The notes beneath the pieces are model-generated. The model was not told the DNA's origin and made no database searches. It saw only the letters and a list, made by a program, of their open reading frames with translations. Of a stretch of DNA of 64,000 nucleotides, positions 33,139 through 42,295 are shown piece by piece (within the stretch, counting starts at the first letter, position 1; each line of letters starts with the position of its first letter). The DNA is taken from the NCBI GenBank assembly GCA_019279435.1, contig JAAALK010000082.1, positions 26,197,034 through 26,261,033 of the forward strand, written 5' to 3'. The position numbers and the translations under genes are program-made. This DNA comes from Zizania palustris. Its lineage: Eukaryota > Streptophyta > Magnoliopsida > Poales > Poaceae.

Positions 33139-36100
33139 TCACAGAATGCCGTAGGGATGACAAATACCAAGTTCCCCACGCAAGTAAGCAAATCGAGAAG
33201 CATCAAGGGGTTTTGTAAAAATGTCGGCAAGCTGGTGTTGGGTATCAACATATTGAAGTTCAATATCACCCTTCTCATTGTGATCTCTGAGAAAATGATA
33301 CCGTACATCAATGTGTTTGGTTCTGGAATGCTGAACCGGGTTATTTGCAATACAAATAGCACTAGTGTTATCACAGAAAAGTGGAACACTCTTATAATCT
33401 AACCCGAAATCCCGCAAAGTGGAAACCATCCACAAAATCTGAGAGCAACAGCTAGCTGCAGCAACATATTCGGCCTCAGCCGTCGATTGTGCAACACTAG
33501 ACTGTTTGCGGGAAGACCAGCAAACCAGAGACGTACCCAGAAAATGACAAGTACCTGAGGTACTCTTCCTATCAATTCTACACCCAGCAAAATCCGCATC
33601 TGAATAACCTCTAAGACATAAAGATGAAGACGATGAATACCATATGCCAAACTCAAGGGTGTGTTTGAGATACCTTAGGATGCGCTTTACCGCTTGGCGG
33701 TGCGAAACTCGTGGCGAAGCCTGAAAACGAGCGCACAGACACACAGCGAAGTGTATGTCCGGCCTCGTGGCAGTCAAGTAGAGGAGGGAGCCGATCATGC
33801 TCCGGAACTCCTTCTGATCTACGGCTTCTCCATCTTCGTCAGGGTCCAATGCTACAGATGTAGCCATTGGAGTGGCGAGGGGCTTCGCATCGGACATGTC
33901 GAACTTCTTGAGCAGGTCCTTGGTGTACTTTGTCTGGTGGACAAAAGTACCTTGTTTGCTTTGCTTGATTTGCAAACCAAGGAAAAAGGTGAGTTCACCC
34001 ATCATCGACATTTCAAACTCTCTGCTCATGGTATCTGCAAACTCGGCAACCAAAGCATGAGAAGAGCCACCAAAGATGATATCATCCACATAAATCTGAA
34101 CTAGGAGGAAATCTTTGCCATGCTTGAGAGTAAACAAAGTTTTATCAACAGAGCCCATCAAATACCCTCGCTCAAGCAGAAAAGACTTAAGTCTGTCATA
34201 CCACGCCCGAGGGGCCTGCTTGAGTCCATAAAGAGCCTTATGAAGTTTAAGGACTTTATGTGGGTACTTGGGGTTTTCAAAACCAGGGGGTTGTTTTACA
34301 TAGACATCTTCACCTATGAAGCCATTAAGAAAAGCACTTTTGACATCCATCTGATAGAGTTTGAATCCCCGGGATGTCGCAAAGGCAAGCAAAATCCTAA
34401 TGGCCTCAAGGCGAGCAACAGGTGCAAAAGTTTCAGTAAAATCAATCCCTTCTAGTTGAGAAAAGCCCTGAGCTACTAGTCTAGCCTTATTTCTAACAAT
34501 TGTTCCATCCTCCCCTTGTTTATTTTTGAAAATCCATTTTGTTCCTATGAAATGAACATTTGGTGGAGGATCAACTAAAGTCCAGACTTGGTTTCTTTCA
34601 AAATTCTCAAGCTCTTCATGCATGGCATTGATCCAACTAGAATCAGAAAGTGCATGACTAACATCTAAGGGCTCGAAAGAAGCAACAAAAGCAGCATTAG
34701 TGAAATGGGCATGAGAACGAGTTACCCTTTGATCAAGCTCACCAATGATCTGCTCGGGAGGGTGCATCCTTTGAACATGATGTGGAGCCTCGCGGCGGGA
34801 TGCAGTCTCCCCCTCAACTTGTGCGTTGGAGTGGTCCAAGATGACCGATGTTGAGGTAGTCGCTTCGGGACCTCGTGCCGAAGTAGTTGAAGCGGGGTCA
34901 GCTTCGGGGGTCGATGTCGAGGGTAGTAGGGGATCATCCTCGAATTCTCCGGGATCTTCGTCTTCGAATAAGGTCTGTTCCATGTCGTGTTCATTTGCCT
35001 GTTCAAGAGCAGAACTAACAGAGGGGGTTGATTCATCAAAAGTCACATCGCATGACTCGATGACAGTGTTAGTTTCCAAGTTATAAACACGATAGGAATG
35101 ACCATGAGTAGTATAACCCAAAAAGATCCCGTCAGAAGATCGCGACTCAAATTTATCCAAGTTACCACGTTTTAGGATAAAGCAGCGACAGCCAAAAACT
35201 CGAAGATGAGTAACCTTGGGCTGTCTCCCAAAACGCAGCTCATAAGATGTCAAATTTAAAATTGAGCGCAAGAAAATTCGGTTTGAGATGTAGCAAGCAG
35301 TGTTCATGGCCTCAGCCCAGAATTTTCTAGGAGTCCTATGCTCATCAAGCATCGTCCTAGCCATCTCAACCAAAGTGCGGTTCTTCCTCTCAACAACACC
35401 GTTCTGTTGAGGAACCCGCGGAGCAGAGAATTGATGTTCTATGCCATGCTCCATGCAAAAATCAACAAAGAGACTATTTTTGAACTCGGTGCCATTATCA
35501 CTTCGAATGAATTTCAATGCACCTGGGAGTTCAGTGAAAAGTCTCAAAGCCAAGCTCCGAAAGTGTGAAAACACTTCATCCTTGCTGGCAAGAAAGAAGA
35601 CCCAAGAGTAGCGAGAGAAATCGTCGACAATAACAAGCACATACCACTTGCCGCCTAAAGAACTAACCCGAGAAGGACCTACGGTGTCCATATGGAGAAG
35701 TTCTCCGGGCTGTTCAGTCATCACTGTGGTGACTGGCGAATGCGAAGCGGCAATCATTTTTCCATGTCGACAAGGAGCGCAAACTAAATTCTTCTCAAAC
35801 TTGAGCTTGGGCAATCCTCGGATCAAACTTAGGGTGCTCAACCGAGCGAGCAACTCAAAGCTCATATGCCCTAGTCTCCTATGCCACTTCCAAAGCTCAG
35901 AAGTCGAATGTGCAACAAGACAATGAGAAGAACCAGACGACTCTGAAAAATCAGCTCCAAAAACTCTCCCAACCCTAAAGATCTTACACACCACAACGCC
36001 ATCAGAATTGAGCACTTGCGAAGTATCGCGATGAAATCGCACTTCGAAGCCCTCATCAAGCAACTGAGATACAGACAGCAAATTGTATCCCAGGTTCTCA

Positions 36101-36306
36101 ACCAAAGCAACATCTTTGAGAGTGAAGTTCGAATTAATTCTTACCACACCTTTACCTTTCACTCTACTCCTTCGATTGTTTCCGAAGGTGATATGTTCCC
36201 TTTGCTTGGTTGTAGTGAGGCTGGAGAACCAAGCTGCATCTCCGGTCATGTGGCGCGAACAACCGGAGTCCATGATCCACGTGCCCTCCAAGCCTCGACC
36301 TGTCGC
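33139..36306 (-). CDS. Copia 2 pol: protease, integrase, reverse transcriptase, RNase H; intact frame
   Basis: One frame runs from just after a TAG at 36309-36307 to the stop at 33139. Order: protease (DSGCSRHMT, about 36270); GAG-pre-integrase (WHRRLGHMSF) and integrase zinc site (CAPCRHGK); integrase catalytic Asp in VDDFSRYSWVF, Asp in IRSDNGTEF and Glu in NGVVERKNRT; reverse transcriptase with QMDVKSAFLNG and YVDDIIFG; RNase H with DADFAGC and STAEAEY; C-terminal motif QLADIFTKPL. No internal stop or frameshift. The first Met-like codon (36291) is TTG, so translation must enter from gag by readthrough of the TAG or the pol must be expressed some other way. Confidence 0.93.
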   Translation of the reverse strand, partial: ATGRGLEGTWIMDSGCSRHMTGDAAWFSSLTTTKQREHITFGNNRRSRVKGKGVVRINSNFTLKDVALVENLGYNLLSVSQLLDEGFEVRFHRDTSQVLNSDGVVVCKIFRVGRVFGADFSESSGSSHCLVAHSTSELWKWHRRLGHMSFELLARLSTLSLIRGLPKLKFEKNLVCAPCRHGKMIAASHSPVTTVMTEQPGELLHMDTVGPSRVSSLGGKWYVLVIVDDFSRYSWVFFLASKDEVFSHFRSLALRLFTELPGALKFIRSDNGTEFKNSLFVDFCMEHGIEHQFSAPRVPQQNGVVERKNRTLVEMARTMLDEHRTPRKFWAEAMNTACYISNRIFLRSILNLTSYELRFGRQPKVTHLRVFGCRCFILKRGNLDKFESRSSDGIFLGYTTHGHSYRVYNLETNTVIESCDVTFDESTPSVSSALEQANEHDMEQTLFEDEDPGEFEDDPLLPSTSTPEADPASTTSARGPEATTSTSVILDHSNAQVEGETASRREAPHHVQRMHPPEQIIGELDQRVTRSHAHFTNAAFVASFEPLDVSHALSDSSWINAMHEELENFERNQVWTLVDPPPNVHFIGTKWIFKNKQGEDGTIVRNKARLVAQGFSQLEGIDFTETFAPVARLEAIRILLAFATSRGFKLYQMDVKSAFLNGFIGEDVYVKQPPGFENPKYPHKVLKLHKALYGLKQAPRAWYDRLKSFLLERGYLMGSVDKTLFTLKHGKDFLLVQIYVDDIIFGGSSHALVAEFADTMSREFEMSMMGELTFFLGLQIKQSKQGTFVHQTKYTKDLLKKFDMSDAKPLATPMATSVALDPDEDGEAVDQKEFRSMIGSLLYLTATRPDIHFAVCLCARFQASPRVSHRQAVKRILRYLKHTLEFGIWYSSSSSLCLRGYSDADFAGCRIDRKSTSGTCHFLGTSLVCWSSRKQSSVAQSTAEAEYVAAASCCSQILWMVSTLRDFGLDYKSVPLFCDNTSAICIANNPVQHSRTKHIDVRYHFLRDHNEKGDIELQYVDTQHQLADIFTKPLDASRFAYLRGELGICHPYGIL

Positions 36307-38768
36307 CTACACATGATGAAAACGTCTCGATCGCTCAGTGCTGGGGTGAGTAAAATAATGGCGAGGCATCCAGCACTGAGTGACACGAGTAGTAGGCACA
36401 GTAAAAGTAGACGGTCTACGCACATGAAAATTAGCATGATGCAAAGTGCGAGGTCTACCTACATGCAAAGAACGCAAAGCATGTCGAGGTCTCCTACTCT
36501 GACGAGGTACAAGGATACTCGCCCGAGGTCTACCACCATATGGAACATGGTGAACACCTCGAGGAGGAAAACCTCTCCGAGAAGCACGAGGAGCCTCGAA
36601 AACAGGACGAGAGTAATACTCAGACTCATGCATACCTAAAGATGGGTAATGCATGTCCTGATAGCTCATCGCCTGTGCACGTCGCTCATCCTTGATGCGA
36701 CGGAAACAGAAACCAATCAAATGACCCGCCCGCTGACAATAAGAACAGTGAAACACTCTCCTGGGGGCACTCTCATGGGTCACAGGAGCAACTCTCACAG
36801 GCTCCTTGGGTTTCTTTTGAGTGGTTTTCTTGAGAGGATTTTTCTTGGCAGGAGGTGTGGTTTTCTTTGGTGGATGGGTAGGCTTTTTGGCTGATGGGGT
36901 GTCCAACAGAGCTCTCTCTTTCTCTAGGGTGGTAGGAGAGGTGAAAACAGTTTTGGCCTTACTGTCTGAAGCTATCCTCTCAAAACCCAAGCCTAGAGCT
37001 ACCCCGGCTCTATCAGCACACAACTTGGTCTTGGCCAAGAGCAAATCCATCCTACCCTTCCCTTCAGTGCATTTATTCACCACAGAAAGAAGGTATCATT
37101 TTCAGACATGAGGTTCTCAGCTCGCTCTCTAACAGTGCCTAGCTGGTCCTTAAGGGTAATGCATGTGTCACACACAGGCTGCACATCCTTAGAACTACCG
37201 GCCCTCTCCAATCTAGCCTCCAAATCATGAACATGCCTATCACGTAAATTAATGCTATCGCGCAATAAAGAACAGTTCATGCAATCAATGACTTCATGAG
37301 GTCTAGACTCCACCTCCAAAAGCTGCTTCTGTGCAGTCTCAAGCTCAGAAAGAGTTTGAGCATGAACAGAACGCAACTGAGCAAGCTCACTCATGACAAC
37401 AGAACATGATTCACAATCAGCATCATCATATTTAGACTTAAGCATGGCATATTCAGTAGATACAGATTCTAGCCTAAGTCTAAGGTCTTTTCTTTCTCTA
37501 GCGGCTTGCACAAGCAATCTATCCTGACCTAGCACTACTTCATTCAGCTCATCTAATTTAATTAGAAGCTGGTCAGATGATAGGTTTACCTCAGATGAGT
37601 CAAGCTCATCGCCGCTGTGATCGCTGTCGGCCATGAAACAAAGGCCGGTGAAGTCACGTCCCTTCTTGTCCTTCTTGTCCTCCTTTCTTGGGGACTCCTC
37701 CTCCTCAGAGCTCGACTCCTCAGTTGAGGAAGTGTCGATGTCGCTGAGAGCAGCAACAAAAGCTCTGGAAGCGGCCTTGGCTACTTTCTTAGCCATCTTG
37801 CCGCGCTTGCCCTTCACAAAGGGCTTCCTCTCCTTTTTGTGGAATTTGGAGCAGTCACTCTCATCTCTCTTCTTGACCTTGGGGCAATTGGCCTTAATGT
37901 GAGAGGTGTCGCCACATTCATAGCAGCCACTAAAACCACTTCTCCTCTGATCCCGTCTCTCATGATGAAAGCGGGTGAACCTCTGGGCAATGAGAGCAAG
38001 CTAACCATCAGCTAGAGTATCCACCTGCTCCTTTGTGACGGAGACCAGGGAAGACAAAGCAAAACCATCTGCAAGAACACAAGTGCCTGATGTGCTTGGT
38101 TCTGCAGTGGTGCCACGGCTCGTGCTAGAAACCAATGCCAATGGCTGTGGCAAAGAGCTTCTGTGCACTGCAAGAGATGCCTTGGCAATCTCTGTGGACT
38201 TCAGCTTGCTAAAGAGTTCATCACAGGTCAAAGTGTCATAGCCTGTGGACTCCTCAATGCTGGATATCTTCACCTCCCATATGCTACGATCAAGAGCATA
38301 GAGAAGCTTGATAGCCCTATCGTGATCACTGTAAGCAAGCGTCCCGTTGGATCGCAAGTTACTCACTATTGCATCAAAGCGAGAAAACATGGCATCAACA
38401 GATTCACCAGGTGCCTGCACAAACAGCTGATACTGTTGATTGTAGGTGCTTTGGCGCCTGGCCTTAATCTGAGCAGAGCCCTCATGAAAAATAGTGAGTG
38501 TTGTCCAAATCTCCCTAGCAGTCCTAAGGTGCTGCACCCTATCAAACTCACTCCGACTCAAACCAATGAACAGTATGTTCCTTGCCTTCGAGTTGGCAAT
38601 ATACTGATCTTTTTCAGTTTGAGTGGTGCGGGTATCAGGAATGGAGTATTGTGAGTCCACAATCTCCCAAATTGCATTTCCTTGGCTTAACAAGTAAGCC
38701 TCCATGCGCACCTTCCAGTATGCAAAATCTGTCCCATCGAACAGAGGAATTTTACTGCCTCTATCCAT
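36307..38768 (-). pseudogene. Copia 2 gag, with one nonsense codon and one frame break
   Basis: ATG at 38768-38766 (MDRGSKIPLFDG) opens a copia Gag core (FAYWKVRMEAYLLSQ, FDRVQHLRTAREIW). The first frame ends at a TAG (38003-38001) inside LADG*LALIAQ; the same frame continues with a CCHC knuckle (CYECGDTSHIKANC, about 37920) and an acidic coiled coil bearing CESC, CMNC and CDTC motifs. Near 37080 the frame shifts by one base, after which a Lys/Pro-rich linker and a second knuckle (CSYCQRAGHLIGFC, about 36740) follow, ending at TAG 36309. Gag forms the particle and binds RNA. Element protein would need help from an intact copy. An assembly error is a possible alternative for either lesion. Confidence 0.85.
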
Positions 38769-38815
38769 GTCGCCAACAGATCACAAAACCGGTTAAGGTC
38801 AACTGGTGATCTTAA

Positions 38816-38831
38816 CCAAGCTCTGATACCA
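38816..38831 (-). promoter_or_regulatory. Copia 2 primer binding site for initiator tRNA-Met
   Basis: The minus strand reads TGGTATCAGAGCTTGG two bases inside the 5' LTR, a perfect match to the standard copia site complementary to the 3' end of initiator tRNA-Met. Confidence 0.9.
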
Positions 38832-38833
38832 AT

Positions 38834-40815
38834 TGTTGGACCGGAAACGACGACCAGAGGGGGGGTGAATGGGAGCTTTTAATATTTCTGGTCAAAAACT
38901 TAGCCTTCGGTTCTGTTCTGTCTTCTGCGGAACAGGCTTCGAACACAACCTTCGAAGGTCTGGTTCGGAGGTACTTCGACACCTTCGAACACAGGCTTCG
39001 GAGTGGCAAAAGTTCGAAGCCAAGAAGACTTCGCTCCACTTACAACCCTCGAAAATCTATTCTGCAAAGTCAGTGCAGGCTCCGCACACAGGGTGCTTTG
39101 AGCAGGCTTCGCACTTCACCCTTCGCAAGAGTGGACTGCCCTCTGAGGACTTCGACCAAGTACTTGGCGACAGCAACTGGTGCTGGGCTTCGTACGCGAA
39201 GGTCTACACGCACACACAACGGACTATGCTAAGGGCTTCGACACAAGAAGCACTACGGGAAACGATCAGGGCTTCGCTAGTAAGCAGCGAGGTCTTGCCT
39301 CGTGTTACACAGAGCGACAGCACACTGAAAAGCACACTTCGCAATAAAAACACCCTTCGCCAAGACAGGCTTCGGTGAACTAGAAGCTAGCAAGGTATGC
39401 AACGCGAGCTCAAGCAAAAGCACACAGAAACAGGGCTACGGCGCTTGAACAAGGAACACTGAATAAATTGAACTCAGAATGAATACAACGAGGTCTGTCT
39501 ACAGGAGCTCAACAGTAAATGCTCAAAGTGTTAAATGTTACCTACCGAGCCCCCATATTTATAGCCCACAGCTTCATCCTAAGGAAGTGACTACTTTACC
39601 CCTAGGGTTTACAACAGATTTGTCTCTACAGAACTAAGGGGTACAAAAGGTAGTCCACCTTTATTTTGGAGGCTTCTCTGTCAGCTGCAGAGGGGACAGT
39701 GTCAGCCTTTTTCAGAACAGACAGTGTCAGCCTTTACAGTGTTGACTTCTGGAACCTCCCTTCGCACCGGAGGGTGCGGTAGCTTCGGCGAGAAGCCTGC
39801 AGCCTGTTGGCCTTAGCTCCGCCGAAGAAGTCCTTCGATACAGTGACGGTTTTAAGCCGAAGCCGTCAAAGCCCTTGGGCCTTCGCACCACCACCTCCGG
39901 AGTGGATCACCACGGCTTCGCAGCTACTCCGAGCTCGAACACCGTCCGTCCGTGTACCGAAGCCATGCATGGCCGAAGCACCACAAGTCATTCTCACTCC
40001 GAAGCCCCACCTTCGGAGTACCACCCTTCGAAGTCCCTCCTTCGACCAAGGCCTCCGCATGAAGCATTCCATGAGCACTCCGTCGCAGTGCTTCTCCCCG
40101 AGCACACTCCTCGACGAGCCTTACCCGGACCATGCCTTCGATGCGCCTCGACTTCTGAGACCTTCGTCGGGCCACCTTCGAGTGTCTCCCTCTGGAGCAC
40201 ACTTCGAACCCTTGCCTCCGCAGAGGACTTGATCCACCAGCTCCGAAGTCACTCCATTCGGAGTACCTTCGAAGTGCCTCACCTCCGAGGACTTGTCTCA
40301 GAGCACCTTCAGTCGGAGCCACGCTCCGCACTCTCTGCCTTCACCTGGCACGACTCGACCCGAGGACCGACCCGGACCACCTTCGCAGCCACCGTGACGG
40401 AGCTCCCCGCTCCCCTGGCATCAAGCCACCCGCTTGACCCAGGTTCACCTGGCTCGAACCTTGTCCGACGCCTCCGAAGTCCCTGCGCACCACAGACAAG
40501 CAGACAAGTGTATCCAGTACTCCGGAGACCTCTCCGGGTTAGCAACCTTCGGTACACACTCCGGTGTACCGCCCAAAGTACCGAAGCCATCGGTACGAAC
40601 CCTGTCATCGTGTACTGCCGGACCCCTCCGACGAGCACACTCCGCTGCACAGCTGCAGCAAGAAAACACACACTGAACACACTTCGATGACACTACCTCC
40701 GAACACCCTTCGGAGGTACCACCTCCGAAGCCCCTCCGGAGGTACCCTTCGAACAGAGGGTAAAAGCCTGTCAATCACTCATCACAAAACACCGAAACCA
40801 ACCCTTGGTTTCTCA
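38834..40815 (-). repeat. 5' LTR of copia 2 with promoter
   Basis: 1982 bp. The TATAAATA box on the minus strand is at 39556-39563, inside GGGCTATAAATATGGGGG. The U3 side (39560-40815) carries dense TTCGAAG and CTCCGAAG palindromes. Confidence 0.93.
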
Positions 40816-40930
40816 CATGCGGCCTAGACGCAACAACTCTTCTCTCCTCTTCTGTCCTCTTTGACTACCGTTGACAATGACTCATCACATCTGGAGCCAT
40901 GAGGCCCACGCTCTTCAGCATGGCTCCTCA
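40816..40930 (-). repeat. 5' LTR of copia 1, second part
   Basis: After the CATGC duplicate the sequence resumes the LTR end seen at 6940-7043 (GTTGACAATGACTCATCAC, ATGGCTCCTCA) and is followed by TCAGT, the outer target duplicate. Confidence 0.92.
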
Positions 40931-40935
40931 TCAGT

Positions 40936-41450
40936 TTGACCCTACAACTGATAAGGTACAACAAAATAGTTAGTAGCAATGTCGATCGGCCGTTGAGCCA
41001 ATGGACAAGATACACGTTGATACGCGAGAATCGGCGAAGGGCCATCTGGAACGACTAGGCGATCAGCCGATAGGCAATGTACGCACCATCGGACCAATGG
41101 AAGGAGAAGTAGTGCGCTATATGCTCGAGCCGATCGGTAATCCCCGATGCCAAAGAATGTAAGCTGAATACACCAGATAACGTGTCTATACTATTAAACC
41201 ACTATGACAACAAGATCGGATCTAACCAAGATAGTTGTTAAATTATGAATAACTTCTTGAACATCCAATTTTTCTTTTTTTATTTGAAAAATAAGAGAAA
41301 AAACCCAAGAGAAGCAAAATTACTTTCCAGGGTATCTATCCATATGTGTTCTGATCGACAATTCATATTAGATATACTAAATCCAAAAGTTGTCGATTGA
41401 AATCAAGAGAATAAGCTAAATGATTTTGACTTTACTTGTTTTGATTCTGA
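40936..41450. other. Unclassified stretch between copia 1 and the plastid fragment
   Basis: No gene seen. The first 250 bp hold repeated phrases such as GATCGGCCGTTGAGCCAATGG and CGATCAGCCGATAGG that look like decayed retroelement sequence. The rest is AT-rich. Confidence 0.4.
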
Positions 41451-41581
41451 AATACCTAGGGGCGCGAGACAACTCTCTCTAAGGAACTCGAAAAAATCGC
41501 CCCGTAACTTCGGGAGAAGGGGTGCCCCCTTGCAAAAGAGGGTTGTAGTGACCAGGCCTGAGCGACTGTTTACCAAAAACA
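41451..41581 (+). pseudogene. rrn23: Fragment of plastid 23S rRNA gene (nuclear plastid insert)
   Basis: The stretch is colinear with a conserved part of bacterial-type 23S rRNA: GCGCGAGACAACTCTCTCTA, AAGGAACTCG, GCCCCGTAACTTCGGGAGAA, GGGGTGCCCCCT, GTGACCAGGCC, GACTGTTTACCAAAAACA. The form GGTGCCCCCT and the GCGCGAGACAACT lead fit the plastid copy better than the mitochondrial one as I recall them. Differences from the plastid form are largely C-to-T or G-to-A (for example GGTTGTAGTG for GGTCGCAGTG), the decay expected of methylated nuclear DNA. It has no flanking rRNA genes and stops at the CACTA border, so it is not a functional rRNA. Confidence 0.88.
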
Positions 41582-41619
41582 TACACTACTACAAAGCGAT
41601 ACTGTTGTGGCGGGCAAAC

Positions 41620-41915
41620 ACGACCTGTAATGGTGGGCATCCAGTCTGCCACTGCTCTAACGCCACTGCTATCCCTGGTTAGCAGTGGCGGGCAGAGTGC
41701 CCGCCACCGCTGTGTCAACAGCAGTGGCGGGTGTGCTGACCTCATCTGCTCGCCACTGCTATTGATAACAACAGTGGTGGGCAGATGAGGTCAGCGCGCC
41801 CGCTACCACTGTGTCAACAGCAGTAACGGGCGCGCTGACCTCATCTGCTCACCACTACTATTAGCAATAGCAGTGGCAGGCAGATGATGTCAGCGCGCCC
41901 GCCACTACTATGTAT
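41620..41915. repeat. CACTA subterminal repeats, left end
   Basis: At least eight copies of a CAGTGGCGGGC-like motif alternate in both orientations, with the phrase GACCTCATCTGCTC and its complement GCAGATGAGGTCAGCGCG forming imperfect palindromes. Such arrays are the expected binding sites for a TNPA-type protein. Confidence 0.8.
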
Positions 41916-41969
41916 AACCCATTACACAGAATGTTGTGAACCTTAATTCACAGTCCCACAAACCAAAAC

Positions 41970-42240
41970 ACAGAAATTATATGCTTCACACAGCCATCCA
42001 CATACACAACAGCAAAACATCCACATATCCACATACACATCCACAACAACAACACATCAACACAACAACCATCCATCTCATCAATTTACAAATTTACAAA
42101 GTTTACATTATATGCTTCACACAGCCATCTACATACACAGCAACAAAACATCCACATATCCACATACACATCCACAACAACAACACATCAACATAACAAC
42201 AACACATCTCATCAATTTACAAATTTACAAAGTTTACATT
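41970..42240. repeat. 131-bp tandem duplication, CA-rich
   Basis: Two copies, starting at ATGCTTCACACAGCCAT (41981 and 42112), include CACATATCCACATACACATC and CATCAATTTACAAATTTACA. It lies downstream of the TNPA-like gene stop and has no coding sense of its own. Confidence 0.8.
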
Positions 42241-42295
42241 TCATCACACATCAAGTACATACGCTGCAAGTTATATTAGATTAACACACAAGAAA

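Larger units (their letters stand above)
29978..40815 (-). mobile_element. Copia 2: Sirevirus-type Ty1/copia element inserted in the 5' LTR of copia 1
   Basis: LTRs at 29978-31960 (1983 bp) and 38834-40815 (1982 bp), both TGTTGGACCGG...GGTTTCTCA, with perfect CATGC duplicates at 29973-29977 and 40816-40820. I count about seven substitutions and one 1-bp indel between the LTRs, roughly 0.4 percent, so the insertion is recent (about 0.1-0.2 My at 1.3e-8, inference). Minus-strand order from the right: 5' LTR, initiator-Met primer site, gag, pol, 3' region with repeated polypurine tracts, 3' LTR. Confidence 0.95.
4726..40930 (-). mobile_element. Copia 1: Sirevirus-type Ty1/copia LTR retrotransposon, host of three nested insertions
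   Basis: The element begins TGTAGGACCG at 4726 and ends ...GGCTCCTCA at 40930, flanked by perfect 5-bp duplicates TCAGT (4721-4725 and 40931-40935). Genes run on the minus strand, so the 3' LTR is at left (4726-7043) and the 5' LTR at right (27920-29977 plus 40821-40930). Gag with two zinc knuckles and a long coiled coil, plus multiple polypurine tracts, indicate the Sirevirus lineage. Insertions: a solo LTR (13194-15140), gypsy 1 (16287-27849) and copia 2 (29978-40815). Removing these and their duplicates leaves an element of about 11.8 kb. Many stops and frameshifts make it non-autonomous. Confidence 0.93.

Noticed and set aside
33103..34104. Plus-strand frames opposite copia 2 pol
   Set aside because: Shadows of the intact minus-strand pol frame.
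41451..41581. Functional rRNA gene
   Set aside because: Only 131 bp of a gene of about 2.8 kb, with C-to-T decay and no flanking rRNA sequence.
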